DNA from: Kitasatospora sp. SolWspMP-SS2h
GTDB taxonomy: Bacteria > Actinomycetota > Actinomycetes > Streptomycetales > Streptomycetaceae
NCBI RefSeq assembly: GCF_003259315.1
Contig: NZ_QLLT01000023.1
Coordinates: forward strand, 1 to 64,000
DNA: 64,000 nt
Reading direction: 5' to 3'
The position numbers were made by a program, and so were the translations under genes. A model generated the notes under the pieces. It had not been told where the DNA came from. It was given only the letters and a program-made list of their open reading frames with translations, and made no database searches. This document shows, in pieces, positions 15,966-24,845 of this stretch (within the stretch, counting starts at the first letter, position 1; each line of letters opens with the position of its first letter).

Positions 15966-16598
15966 TCACCCGCGCGGGGCGAGCAGCCGGTCGACCAGGG
16001 CGTCGACCAGTTCGGGGCGGGCGGGCGCCCCCGTCATCGCGGCGTACACCAGCGGGCCGGTCAGCGCGTCCAGCGCCGCGTCGAGGCCGAGCACCGGGGC
16101 GAGTTCCCCGGCGTCCGCCGCGGCGGCCAGCCAGGCGCGCTCCTGCTCGCGGCGCGGCCCGAGGTGGCGCCGGTGCAGGGACGCCGCGGTACCGGGGTCG
16201 TGCTGCGCCTGGGCGAGCAGGGTGAGCAGCACCTTGCCGGCCGGGTCCCGGTCGAGGAACCGGGCGAAGTCGTGCAGGTAGCCGCGGACGGCCGCGGCGG
16301 TGGGCCGGTCGGCGGGGACGGGGAGCGTCTTGGCGCTGTCCTCGATCAGAGTGTCGAGCAGGATCTCCACCTTGGAGGGCCACCAGCGGTAGATGGTCTG
16401 CTTGGCGACCCCGGCCCGCCGGGCGATCGCCTCCACGGTCAGCGCGGCGAAGCCCTGTTCGGCGAGCAGGTCGTCGGCGGCGTGCAGCACGGCCAGCCGG
16501 GCGGCCTCGTCGCGCCGGTTGCCGGAGCGCGCCCGGGGCTCCGGGGTCGACGGGGTCGACGGGGTCGGCGGCGTCGGCGGGGTGCTGGTGGCGGACAT
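15966..16598 (-). CDS. TetR-family transcriptional repressor
   Basis: A 210-residue regulator. The N-terminal helix-turn-helix is clear (GFAALTVEAIARRAGVAKQT, then IYRWWPSKVEILLDT). The ligand-binding half is helical, with a TetR_C-like end (ELVDALVDRLLAPRG). The first 25 residues are a low-complexity TPPTPPTPSTPSTPEP tail. The ATG at 16598 is chosen; a GTG three codons upstream is also open. It is divergent from the SDR gene, and a 20-base palindrome between them (16651-16670) is the probable operator, so it likely represses the SDR gene and itself. Confidence 0.85.
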   Translation of the reverse strand: MSATSTPPTPPTPSTPSTPEPRARSGNRRDEAARLAVLHAADDLLAEQGFAALTVEAIARRAGVAKQTIYRWWPSKVEILLDTLIEDSAKTLPVPADRPTAAAVRGYLHDFARFLDRDPAGKVLLTLLAQAQHDPGTAASLHRRHLGPRREQERAWLAAAADAGELAPVLGLDAALDALTGPLVYAAMTGAPARPELVDALVDRLLAPRG

Positions 16599-16650
16599 GC
16601 CCGCCACCCTATCGGCCGGAACCCGCCCGGCCCGGACGTCGCGTTGTGCC

Positions 16651-16670
16651 TAGACGCGACGTTGCGTCTA
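16651..16670. promoter_or_regulatory. Probable TetR operator
   Basis: TAGACGCGACGTTGCGTCTA is a 20-base inverted repeat with ten-base arms and one mismatch pair. It sits between the divergent TetR and SDR genes, 52 bases before each start. Size, symmetry and place fit a TetR dimer site. Confidence 0.7.
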
Positions 16671-16721
16671 GACTCGGGTCCGACCGCGCGGGCCCCCCGC
16701 GCCGCTCCCCGAGGAGACCCG

Positions 16722-17423
16722 ATGACCCACCCGGCCCCGCCGCCCCGCCGCGCCCTCGTGGTCGGCGCCTCCCGCGGCCTCGGACTGGTCCTGGCCGAGG
16801 AACTCGCCCGCCGCGGCTGGCAGGTGGTGGCCACCGCCCGCGCGGACCGCGGCGGGCTCCCGGCCGCCGTCCGGGCCGTCGGCGGCCGGCTCGCGGTGGA
16901 GACCCTGGAGGTCACCGACGCCGCCGCCCTCGCCGCCCTGCGCGGGCGTCTGGCCGGCCGCCCGCTCGACCTGCTCTTCGTCAACGCGGCGATCGACCGG
17001 GGGGACCGGCCGATCGACGAGGTCCCCACCGAGGTGTTCACCGAGGTGATGACCGTCAACGCGCTGGCCCCGCTGCGGGTCCTGGCCGCCCTGCGCGGGC
17101 TGGTCGTCCCGGGCGGCACGGTCGCCGTGATGTCCTCCGAGCAGGGCAGCGTCTCGCTCAACACCGAGGGCGGCTACGAGCTGTACAAGGCCAGCAAGGC
17201 GGCGCTGAACCAGCTGATGCGCAGCTACGCGACCCGGCACGCCGACGACGGCCACACCAAGCTGCTGATCGACCCCGGCCACAACCGCACCCGGCTGGGC
17301 GGCCCCGACGCGCCGCTCGACCCCCGGCGGAGCGTCCCCGCGGTGGTCGACGTCCTGGAGGCGCAGGCCGGGACGCCCGGGCTGCGCTTCCTGGACCGGC
17401 ACGGCGCGCCGGTGCCGTGGTGA
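16722..17423 (+). CDS. Short-chain dehydrogenase/reductase (SDR)
   Basis: A 233-residue NAD(P)-dependent Rossmann enzyme preceded by GAGGAGACC. The cofactor loop is VVGASRGLGLVLAEEL (TGxxxGxG type, with A in place of T). The catalytic region reads VAVMSSEQGS and, further on, YELYKASKAALNQL, giving the Ser and the YxxxK pair. NAxxDRG takes the place of the usual NNAG. Short SDRs with this pattern act on small carbonyl compounds, and the substrate is unknown. The divergent TetR gene and operator suggest induction by a small molecule, perhaps its substrate. Confidence 0.85.
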   Translation: MTHPAPPPRRALVVGASRGLGLVLAEELARRGWQVVATARADRGGLPAAVRAVGGRLAVETLEVTDAAALAALRGRLAGRPLDLLFVNAAIDRGDRPIDEVPTEVFTEVMTVNALAPLRVLAALRGLVVPGGTVAVMSSEQGSVSLNTEGGYELYKASKAALNQLMRSYATRHADDGHTKLLIDPGHNRTRLGGPDAPLDPRRSVPAVVDVLEAQAGTPGLRFLDRHGAPVPW

Positions 17424-17435
17424 GGCGGGCGGCGC

Positions 17436-18437
17436 TCAGGGGCGTCCCAGCAGCTCCCGCTCCTTCGCCGGGTCGATCCCCAGCGGGGTGTCCAGCTGCC
17501 GGTAGGAGACCTCCGCGCGACCGCCGGACTCCAGCCAGGCCCAGGTGTCGGTGACGGTGTCGAGCAGCGGGCGCACCCGCAGGCCCGCGGCGAGGGCGGT
17601 GGCGGGGTCGGCCCGCCAGGTGCCGTGCCAGCCCTCGGCGGCGGGGGCCCAGAGCGGGAGCTCGGTCCACGGGGAGACCCCGGCGGCGAGCAGCTCGTCG
17701 TCCGGGGTCCAGACGAACTCGGCGTCGGAGCCGGTCGCGGTGCGGCACGCGGCGAGGAGTTCGCCGGTGGTGGCCGAGCCGACCGGCGCGGTGGTGAGGT
17801 AGCGGCCGGCCGCCCGCCGCTCGGCCAGGTCGAGGCCGAAGGCGGCGAAGTCGCGGGCGTCGATCAGGCTGATCGGGCGGTCGGGGGCGCCGGGGGCCAG
17901 GACGGGGCCGCCGCGGGCGATCCGGTCGAGCCACCAGGGCAGCCGGCCGATGGGCTCGTGCGGGCCGATCAGCAGGCCGCAGTTGAGGATCGCGGCCGGT
18001 CCGTCGAAGTTGTCCCGCAGGGCGCGCTCGCAGCCGGCCTTGAGCGCGTTGGCGAAGGGCCGGCCGGGCGGGAGGTCGCCGGGGCAGTCGAGGGTGGCGG
18101 AGTCGGCGTCGACGGGGCGGGCGGGCCAGTCGGCGAAGGCGTGCACCGAGGAGACGAAGCCGTAGTGCCCGGCCCGGCCGCTGAGCAGCCGGGCGGCGGT
18201 GGCCACGTCGTGCGGCTGCTGGCCGGAGGTGTCGACGACGGCGTCCCACCGGCGGCCGTCGACCAGGCGGTGCAGGTCGGCGAGGTCGGTGCGGTCGCCG
18301 TGGACGGCCTCGACGCCGGGCGGGTCGGCCCGGCTGACGCCGCGGTTGAAGGTGGTGACGCGGTGGCCGCGGGCGAGCGCCGCCGCGGCGTAGGCGCGGC
18401 CGAGGAACGCGGAGCCGCCGAGCAGAAGGATGTCCAT
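17436..18437 (-). CDS. NAD-dependent epimerase/dehydratase family protein (extended SDR)
   Basis: A 333-residue extended SDR. It begins with the Rossmann motif ILLLGGSAFLGRAYAAAALA (GGxxFxG) and FNRGVS, the pattern of the actinobacterial isoflavone-reductase/epimerase-like group. The usual YxxxK is not evident; after HYGFVSSVHAFADW the region FANALKAGCERAL supplies a lysine but no tyrosine, so it may be a reductase variant or a binding protein. It converges with the SDR gene (12 bases apart) and is divergent from the DUF1254 gene. The function is not known. Confidence 0.75.
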   Translation of the reverse strand: MDILLLGGSAFLGRAYAAAALARGHRVTTFNRGVSRADPPGVEAVHGDRTDLADLHRLVDGRRWDAVVDTSGQQPHDVATAARLLSGRAGHYGFVSSVHAFADWPARPVDADSATLDCPGDLPPGRPFANALKAGCERALRDNFDGPAAILNCGLLIGPHEPIGRLPWWLDRIARGGPVLAPGAPDRPISLIDARDFAAFGLDLAERRAAGRYLTTAPVGSATTGELLAACRTATGSDAEFVWTPDDELLAAGVSPWTELPLWAPAAEGWHGTWRADPATALAAGLRVRPLLDTVTDTWAWLESGGRAEVSYRQLDTPLGIDPAKERELLGRP

Positions 18438-18695
18438 GCCCGGGAAGGTCTCCGGGCCGGGCGCGGTCCATGCGCCGCGTTCACCGGGAGCGGAGCGGTT
18501 CTGCCGGGAGCAGACCGCGGACCGGCTGACGGGACGTCGACTTCCCGGCGTGCCGGACCGGAGGGGAGCGCATAGCATCCCGGTGTACCGGTATGTCGGA
18601 ATGTTCCCTTTCCGTGGGGAGGAGGGCGGGAGGGAAACCCGGCGCGCCCCGCCCCGGCCCTCCGCCGAAGTCACCGAGCAGACAAGGACGTTCGC

Positions 18696-20030
18696 ATGGC
18701 TGACGCCACGCCCGAGATGCTGGCCGCCGAGGCCTTCGTGTACGGCTCCCCGCTGGTGGCCGACCTGACCGCCGTGGACACCCTCGTCCGCCGGGGGTTC
18801 GGCGCGGTCGGCCCGACCCCCTGGAACGCCTTCGGCCACTCCACCCGACTCGCCGACGCCGACACGGACTTCGTGTCGGTGAACAACGACACGCTGTACT
18901 CGAACGCGCCGCTGGACCTCTCCGCCGGTCCGCTGCTGCTGCACGTCCCGGACACCGGCGGCGCGTACGACGTGCTCCAGTTCATCGACGCCTGGACGAA
19001 CAACTTCGCCTACGTGGGCCGCCGTTCGTCCGGCACCGCCGAGCAGACCTGGCTGATCGCCCCGCCCGGCTGGCAGGGCGAGCCGCCGCCGGACGTGCCG
19101 GTGATCGTCGCGCCGACCACGGTCGCGGTGATCGCCGGCCGCAACTCCTGCGCCGGGCCGGACGACCTCGACCGGGTCCGGGACCTCCAGCGGCAGCTCA
19201 CCCTCACCCCGCTGGAGGGCGGCTCCGGCACCCCGGCCGGGCTGCCGGAGCCGGACGCGGACGTCCCGGCCGAGCTGCTCTTCCTGGAGCGGCTGCGGCG
19301 CTGGATGGCGGCCTTCCCGCCCGCCGCCGCCGACGTCGCCTTCCAGCAGCGCTTCGCCCCGATCGGGCTGCTCGACCAGGGCCGCTCGCCCTACCTGGAC
19401 GGCCCGGCCGAGTGGACGGCGGCGCTCGCCAAGGGCCTGGCCGCCGGCCGGGAGCGGGTGGAGGCGGCGACCGCCGGGGCCGGCGAACCGACCGGCGAGT
19501 GGTCCGCCAACCTGCACCTGTTCGACTACAACCTGGACCACCTCGGCCCCGGCACCCGCGCCGAGCCGCAGTGGCGGATCGCCGACCGCCGGGCCGCGTA
19601 CCTGACCCGCGCGGTCGCCGCCCGGGCCGGTCTGTGGGGCAACCACGCCTACGAGGCGGTGTACGCCACCACCCACCACGACGCCGACGGCGTCCCGCTG
19701 ACCGGCGCGCACGCGTACACCCTGCGCTTCGAGCAGCCCCCGCCGGTGGGCGCGTTCTGGTCGGTGACGATGTACGGCGCCCCGGAGTACCGGCTGGTCC
19801 CCAACCCGATCGACCGGTACTCGATCGGCGACCGCACGCCCGGCCTGGTGTACGGCGAGGACGGCTCGCTGACCCTCCACCTCCGGCACGAACCCCCCAC
19901 CGACCGGGACGAGCTCGCGAACTGGCTGCCCGCGCCCGCTGGCGGCTTCCGGCCGATGGTGCGGATGTACCAGCCGCAGGACGCGGTGCTCGACGGCAGC
20001 TACCGGCTGCCGGCCGTCCGGCCGCGCTGA
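18696..20030 (+). CDS. DUF1254/DUF1214 domain protein
   Basis: A 444-residue protein of a widespread family without a settled function. The N-terminal DUF1254 part contains EAFVYGSPLVADL, SVNNDTLYSNAPLDLS and YDVLQFIDAWTNNFAYVGRR. The C-terminal DUF1214 part contains FWSVTMYGAPEYRLVPN, RYSIGDRTPGLVYGEDGSL (split across two strands) and a proline-rich end. Unlike many members there is no signal peptide, so it is probably cytosolic. It stands alone between a divergent epimerase gene and a terminator hairpin. Confidence 0.85.
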   Translation: MADATPEMLAAEAFVYGSPLVADLTAVDTLVRRGFGAVGPTPWNAFGHSTRLADADTDFVSVNNDTLYSNAPLDLSAGPLLLHVPDTGGAYDVLQFIDAWTNNFAYVGRRSSGTAEQTWLIAPPGWQGEPPPDVPVIVAPTTVAVIAGRNSCAGPDDLDRVRDLQRQLTLTPLEGGSGTPAGLPEPDADVPAELLFLERLRRWMAAFPPAAADVAFQQRFAPIGLLDQGRSPYLDGPAEWTAALAKGLAAGRERVEAATAGAGEPTGEWSANLHLFDYNLDHLGPGTRAEPQWRIADRRAAYLTRAVAARAGLWGNHAYEAVYATTHHDADGVPLTGAHAYTLRFEQPPPVGAFWSVTMYGAPEYRLVPNPIDRYSIGDRTPGLVYGEDGSLTLHLRHEPPTDRDELANWLPAPAGGFRPMVRMYQPQDAVLDGSYRLPAVRPR

Positions 20031-20053
20031 CCGGCGGGACGCGACCGCCCGGC

Positions 20054-20083
20054 CCGCCCCCTCCGACCCGCCGGAGGGGGCGG
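20054..20083. terminator. Terminator hairpin between convergent genes
   Basis: Arms CCGCCCCCTCCG (20054-20065) and CGGAGGGGGCGG (20072-20083), 12 bases each and perfectly paired around a six-base loop. It lies between the stops of the DUF1254 gene and the minus-strand BACON protein gene and probably serves both. Confidence 0.7.
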
Positions 20084-20090
20084 CACCCCG

Positions 20091-21863
20091 TCAGGGCGCG
20101 GGCGACCCGGACGGCGGGGCGGCGGGGGAGCCGGAGCCCGGGTCGGACGGGCTCCCGGACGACGGGGACGCCGGGGACGACGGGGAGGCCGACGGAGCCG
20201 GGGACGACGGGGACGACGGGGGAGCGGACGGCGACGGGGAGGCCGGCGCCGGGGCCGAGGCGGACGGCGAGCCGGGCGCGGTGGAGGAGCCGGACGGCGA
20301 CGGGCTCGGCGGGGCGGGGGCGTCGGAGCCGCCCGCGGACGGCGAGGGGCCGCCGGGGGAGGGCAGGCCGCGGTGGTCGGTGCCGCCCTCCAGGGTGACC
20401 ACGGCGGTGGAGGGCGGCAGCGCCAGGTGCGCGGTCCAGCGGGTCTGCGGGGCGCGCGACTCGTCGACCGTGACGGTCACGGTGATCCGCTGGCCGGGGG
20501 CCAGGGTGCCGGCGTCCCGGCTCAGCCGCAGCCAGTCCACGTCCAGCACGGCCTGCCAGGACAGCGGGGCGTCACCGGTGTTGGTCAGGGTCAGCACCGT
20601 GCGGCTGCCGTACTCGCCGGCCTGCACGGCCAGCCGGGCGGCGGACGGCGCCGGGGCGGGCGCGGCGGTCAGCGCGGGGCTGGAGAGCGGGGCGGACCCG
20701 GCCGAGGGCACCGCGACGGCCGGCCCCTGCAGGGCCGGCAGGGACGTTTCTGCGATCGCCCCCGCCAGCTCCAGCGACCCCACCGAGACGGCCGGCGGCA
20801 GCGCCGCAGCGGCGACCGCGGTCGGCTCCGGCACCGGCACCCGGTGCCCGGCCCCGGCGGTGGCGTCCACCCGCACCGAGGACACCGCCGAGGCGTGGTC
20901 CTCCCCGCCGTCCCGGTGCGCGCTCCACAGCGCCACCACCGGCGCGGCCAGCACCGCCGCCAGCACGCCCGTGGTGACCACCCGCTGGCGCACCGCCGCG
21001 CCGCGCGGCACCGACGGCATCCGGTGCCGGGGGAAGCCGCGCTGGTCGAACCGCGGCTCCGCCGGGCCCTGCGCGGCCCGCCGCCCCGCCGCCGCGCCGG
21101 ACAGGAACGCCGCCCCGCCCGCCGTCGGCGCGGACACCGGGCGCAGCGCGCCCGGCGCGGCCAGCAGCGGCAGGCCGGGCAGCCCGGCCAGGCCGTGCCC
21201 GAGCTGCCCGGCGACCCGCTCCGCGGTGCCCCGGCAGGTCGGGCACTCCACCAGGTGCGCCACCAGTTCGCGGCGCAGCGCCGGGCCCAGCACCCAGCCC
21301 CGCCAGGACTCCGCGCCGACCCCGCCGAGCTGCGCCAGCTCCGGGCAGGAGCCGACCCCGAGCACCAGCAGCGCCGTCCTGGTGCGGCCGACCTCGGCGC
21401 CCGCCGCGTCCAGCAGCGCCGCCGCGGCCCCGGTGCTCAGGCCGAGCACCGCCGCGACCTCCGCGCCGTCCAGCCGGTGCCGGACCGCCAGCTCCAGCGC
21501 CTCGCGCTGCTCCGGGTCGGTGCCGGCCGCCTCCGGCCAGGCCAGCGAGGCGAGTTCGCGCCGCTCGCGGCCCGCGCCGGGCCCGGGCGGGCCGCCCGCC
21601 GGGCCGCCGTCCGGCGCGCCGCCCTCCAGCCGGGCCAGGCAGCAGTGCCGGGCCAGCGCGTACAGCCAGGCCCGCAGCAGGGCCGGGTCCTCGATCCGGT
21701 CGCCGTGGCGGCGGGCCAGGTCGCGGACCTCCAGGACGGCGGCCGAGGCGGCGTCGTGCGCGCAGAGCACGGACAGGCAGTAGGTGAACAGCCCGTCGAC
21801 GCACGCGCCGTACGCCCGCAGGGCCGGGGACGGGTCGACGGGGTGGGGCTGGCCGGTGGTCAC
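20091..21863 (-). CDS. Sigma-factor-like / zinc-finger / BACON-domain membrane protein
   Basis: A 590-residue multi-domain protein with a GTG start. Residues 1-175 resemble a degenerate ECF sigma factor: a region 2-like part with ALLRAWLYALARHCCLA and a region 4-like helix-turn-helix, RLDGAEVAAVLGLSTGAAAA. A short zinc-finger segment follows, with HLVECPTC as the H-x3-C-x2-C of anti-sigma factors. One membrane segment lies near 297-315 (TGVLAAVLAAPVVALW), and outside it comes a BACON-type beta domain (SRTVLTLTNTGDAPLSWQAV) and a Ser/Pro-rich tail of about 90 residues. It joins a sigma-like module and an anti-sigma-like module in one chain, suggesting a membrane-bound signalling role. It is divergent from radA. 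Confidence 0.7.
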   Translation of the reverse strand: MTTGQPHPVDPSPALRAYGACVDGLFTYCLSVLCAHDAASAAVLEVRDLARRHGDRIEDPALLRAWLYALARHCCLARLEGGAPDGGPAGGPPGPGAGRERRELASLAWPEAAGTDPEQREALELAVRHRLDGAEVAAVLGLSTGAAAALLDAAGAEVGRTRTALLVLGVGSCPELAQLGGVGAESWRGWVLGPALRRELVAHLVECPTCRGTAERVAGQLGHGLAGLPGLPLLAAPGALRPVSAPTAGGAAFLSGAAAGRRAAQGPAEPRFDQRGFPRHRMPSVPRGAAVRQRVVTTGVLAAVLAAPVVALWSAHRDGGEDHASAVSSVRVDATAGAGHRVPVPEPTAVAAAALPPAVSVGSLELAGAIAETSLPALQGPAVAVPSAGSAPLSSPALTAAPAPAPSAARLAVQAGEYGSRTVLTLTNTGDAPLSWQAVLDVDWLRLSRDAGTLAPGQRITVTVTVDESRAPQTRWTAHLALPPSTAVVTLEGGTDHRGLPSPGGPSPSAGGSDAPAPPSPSPSGSSTAPGSPSASAPAPASPSPSAPPSSPSSPAPSASPSSPASPSSGSPSDPGSGSPAAPPSGSPAP

Positions 21864-22015
21864 GGGATCGACGGTAGGCAGCCCAAACCCGTCGCCCGGG
21901 GGGTTTCGGCCGCTTGTCCTTCTTTCGGGTAACAGGACCGATCCCCTGTTCGCCCGGTTGACGCCGTCCGGGTGACGTCCGGCCGCTGTCGGTGCGAGGC
22001 GCTACGGTGGCCCGC

Positions 22016-23536
22016 ATGGCTGCCCGTACCAAGACCACCGCCAAGCCGCGCTCCTCGTACCGCTGCACCGAGTGCGGCGCCCAGCTGCTCAAGTGGGTCG
22101 GCCGCTGCCCCGAGTGCAACGCGTGGGGGACGGTGGAGGAGTACGGCGCGGTGCCGATCCGGACGACGGCGGCCGGGCCGGTCTCCGCGCCCGCCAAGCC
22201 GATCGGGCAGGTCGACGGACAGGTCGCCACCGCCCGCTCCACCGGCGTCCCGGAGCTGGACCGGGTGCTCGGCGGGGGCCTGGTGCCGGGCGCGGTGGTG
22301 CTGCTGGCGGGCGAGCCCGGCGTCGGCAAGTCCACGCTGCTGCTGGACGTGGCGGCGAAGGCCGCGAGCGAGCGGCACCGCACGCTGTACGTCACCGGCG
22401 AGGAGTCCGCCGGGCAGGTCCGGCTGCGCGCCGACCGGATCAACGCGCTCTCCGAGCACCTCTACCTGGCCGCCGAGCAGGACCTGGGCGCGGTGCTCGG
22501 CCACATCGACGCGGTCGGCCCCGGCCTGCTGGTCCTCGACTCGGTGCAGACCATCGCCTCCGCCGAGCTGGACGGCGCCCCCGGCGGCCCGGCGCAGGTC
22601 CGCGAGGTGGCGGGCGCGCTGATCCGGGCGTCCAAGGAGCGCGGCATGGCCACCCTGCTGGTCGGCCACGTCACCAAGGACGGCCAGATCGCCGGCCCGC
22701 GCCTGCTGGAGCACCTGGTGGACGTGGTGCTCTCCTTCGAGGGCGACCGGCACGCCCGGCTGCGGCTGATCCGCGGTGTGAAGAACCGCTACGGGGCGAC
22801 CGACGAGGTCGGCTGCTTCGAGCTGCACGACGAGGGCATCGTCGGCCTGGCCGACCCGTCCGGCCTGTTCCTGACCCGCCGCGACAAGCCCGTCGCGGGC
22901 ACCTGCCTGACCGTCACGCTGGAGGGCAAGCGCCCGCTGGTGGCCGAGGTGCAGGCGCTGATGGTGGACTCGCAGATCCCCTCGCCCCGGCGCACCACCT
23001 CGGGCCTGGAGTCGCCGCGGATCGCGATGATCCTGGCGGTGGTCGAGCGGCACGGCGGGGTGAAGCTCGGCAAGCAGGACATCTACACCGCCACCGTCGG
23101 CGGCGTGAAGCTCACCGAGCCCTCGGCGGACCTGGCGATCGCCCTCGCGGTGGCCTCCTCCTCGACCGACACGCCGCTGCCCAACAACCTGGTGGCGATC
23201 GGCGAGGTCGGCCTGGCGGGCGAGGTGCGGCGGGTGACGGGCGTGCAGCGCCGGCTCGCCGAGGCGCACCGGCTCGGCTTCACGCACGCCCTGGTGCCGC
23301 CGGACCCGGGCAAGGTCCCGGCGGGCATGAAGGTGGTGGAGGTCTCCGACATCGGCGAGGCGCTGCGGGCGATCCCCGGCCGCCGCCCCCGCTCGAAGCC
23401 CCGGCAGGACGCGGCGCCGCCCGCGGACCAGGGCGCCCGGGCGCTCGCCCGGGCCCGCGCCCAGGCCCCCGTCCCGGCCTTCCCGGAGGAGCTGATGGCG
23501 GGCTGGGAGCCGGTCGACTCGGACGAACTGGGCTGA
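22016..23536 (+). CDS. radA: DNA repair protein RadA
   Basis: A 506-residue RecA-like ATPase that helps process recombination intermediates. The N-terminal zinc finger is YRCTECGAQLLKWVGRCPEC, the Walker A is AGEPGVGKSTLLL, the RadA signature KNRYG appears in VKNRYGATDEVG, and the C-terminal Lon-protease-like domain is present (IGEVGLAGEVRRV). About 70 C-terminal residues are a variable tail. The ATG at 22016 gives the standard N-terminus. It lies 121 bases upstream of disA, the usual actinobacterial pairing. Confidence 0.95.
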   Translation: MAARTKTTAKPRSSYRCTECGAQLLKWVGRCPECNAWGTVEEYGAVPIRTTAAGPVSAPAKPIGQVDGQVATARSTGVPELDRVLGGGLVPGAVVLLAGEPGVGKSTLLLDVAAKAASERHRTLYVTGEESAGQVRLRADRINALSEHLYLAAEQDLGAVLGHIDAVGPGLLVLDSVQTIASAELDGAPGGPAQVREVAGALIRASKERGMATLLVGHVTKDGQIAGPRLLEHLVDVVLSFEGDRHARLRLIRGVKNRYGATDEVGCFELHDEGIVGLADPSGLFLTRRDKPVAGTCLTVTLEGKRPLVAEVQALMVDSQIPSPRRTTSGLESPRIAMILAVVERHGGVKLGKQDIYTATVGGVKLTEPSADLAIALAVASSSTDTPLPNNLVAIGEVGLAGEVRRVTGVQRRLAEAHRLGFTHALVPPDPGKVPAGMKVVEVSDIGEALRAIPGRRPRSKPRQDAAPPADQGARALARARAQAPVPAFPEELMAGWEPVDSDELG

Positions 23537-23657
23537 CCCACGCCCCGCCGCGGCCGCACGCAGTTAGACTTCACCTGCTCATCGGCATCATTCGCAGCAA
23601 CAACAGACAGACCGTCGGCCGCCGTGGCACACGGTCCGGGTCGGCCCAAGGAGTCAC

Positions 23658-24764
23658 GTGGCAGCCATCGACCGGGCGGACAAGTCCTCCCGCGAGGAGG
23701 CCCTGCTGCGGGCCTCCCTCAGTGCGATCGCGCCGGGCACGGCGCTGCGGGACGGCCTGGAGCGGGTGCTCCGGGCCAACACCGGCGGCCTGATCGTGCT
23801 CGGTTTCGACAAGAGCGTGGACGCGCTGTGCACCGGCGGTTTCGTGCTGGACGTCGAGTTCACCGCCACCCGGCTGCGCGAGCTGTGCAAGCTGGACGGC
23901 GCGGTGATCCTCGACAAGGACCTCACCAAGATCCTGCGCGCGGGCGTCCACCTGATGCCGGACGCCAACATCCCCACCGACGAGACCGGCACCCGCCACC
24001 GCACCGCCGAGCGGGTCAACCGGCAGACCGGCTACCCGGTAGTCGCGGTCTCGCACTCGATGCGGCTGATCGCCATCTACGTCAACGGCGCCCGCCGGGT
24101 GCTGGAGGACTCCACCACCGTGCTCTCCCGCGCCAACCAGGCGCTGGCCACCCTGGAGCGCTACAAGCTCCGGCTGGACGAGGTGGCCGGCACGCTGTCC
24201 GCGCTGGAGATCGAGGACCTGGTCACCGTCCGGGACGTCTCGGCGGTGGTGCAGCGCCTGGAGATGGTCCGGCTGATCGCCGGGGAGATCGCCGGGTACG
24301 TGCTGGAGCTCGGCACCGACGGCCGGCTGCTCTCGCTCCAGCTGGACGAGCTGATCGCGGGCGTCGAGCCCGAGCGCGAGCTGGTGGTGCGCGACTACTT
24401 CCCGGACCGGGCCGCCAAGAAGGGCCGCACCGTCACCGAGGTGCTGTCCGACCTGGAGGCGCTCACCCACGCCGAACTGCTGGACCTCCAGACGGTGGCC
24501 AAGGCGCTCGGCTACACCGGCACCCCCGAGTCGCTCGACTCCGCGGTCTCCCCGCGCGGCTACCGGCTGCTGGCCAAGGTGCCGCGGCTGCCCAACACCG
24601 TCATCGAGCGGCTGGTCGACCACTTCGGCGGCCTCCAGAAGCTGCTCGCCGCGTCCATCGACGACCTGCAGACCGTGGAGGGCGTCGGCGAGACCCGGGC
24701 CCGCTCGGTGCGCGAGGGGCTGTCCAGGCTCGCCGAGTCCTCCATCCTGGAGCGGTACGTCTGA
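23658..24764 (+). CDS. disA: DNA integrity scanning protein DisA, diadenylate cyclase
   Basis: A 368-residue enzyme that makes cyclic di-AMP from two ATP and is inhibited by branched DNA. The GTG start is preceded by AAGGAG. The N-terminal cyclase domain shows LCKLDGAVILDKD (DGA motif) and GTRHRTAERV (RHR motif). The middle is the helical spine, and the C-terminal helix-hairpin-helix is FGGLQKLLAASIDDLQTVEG followed by VGETRARSVREGL. It is the c-di-AMP source for the cell. Confidence 0.96.
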   Translation: MAAIDRADKSSREEALLRASLSAIAPGTALRDGLERVLRANTGGLIVLGFDKSVDALCTGGFVLDVEFTATRLRELCKLDGAVILDKDLTKILRAGVHLMPDANIPTDETGTRHRTAERVNRQTGYPVVAVSHSMRLIAIYVNGARRVLEDSTTVLSRANQALATLERYKLRLDEVAGTLSALEIEDLVTVRDVSAVVQRLEMVRLIAGEIAGYVLELGTDGRLLSLQLDELIAGVEPERELVVRDYFPDRAAKKGRTVTEVLSDLEALTHAELLDLQTVAKALGYTGTPESLDSAVSPRGYRLLAKVPRLPNTVIERLVDHFGGLQKLLAASIDDLQTVEGVGETRARSVREGLSRLAESSILERYV

Positions 24765-24788
24765 CCGTCCCGCCCGCGCGGCCGCGAG

Positions 24789-24836
24789 ACCGCGCCGGGC
24801 CCGCACCCGGGACGGACCGCGGGCCGACGGCGCGGT
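24789..24836. terminator. Terminator hairpin between disA and the convergent membrane protein gene
   Basis: Nested inverted repeat: outer arms ACCGCGCCG (24789-24797) and CGGCGCGGT (24828-24836), inner arms GGCCCGC (24798-24804) and GCGGGCC (24819-24825). Together they give a stem of about 16 pairs with a two-base bulge, placed between the two stop codons. Confidence 0.6.
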
Positions 24837-24845
24837 GCCGGGGGC

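Noticed and set aside
20100..20350. Non-coding minisatellite
   Set aside because: The repeats are Ser/Pro codons of the C-terminal tail of the BACON protein and stay in frame.
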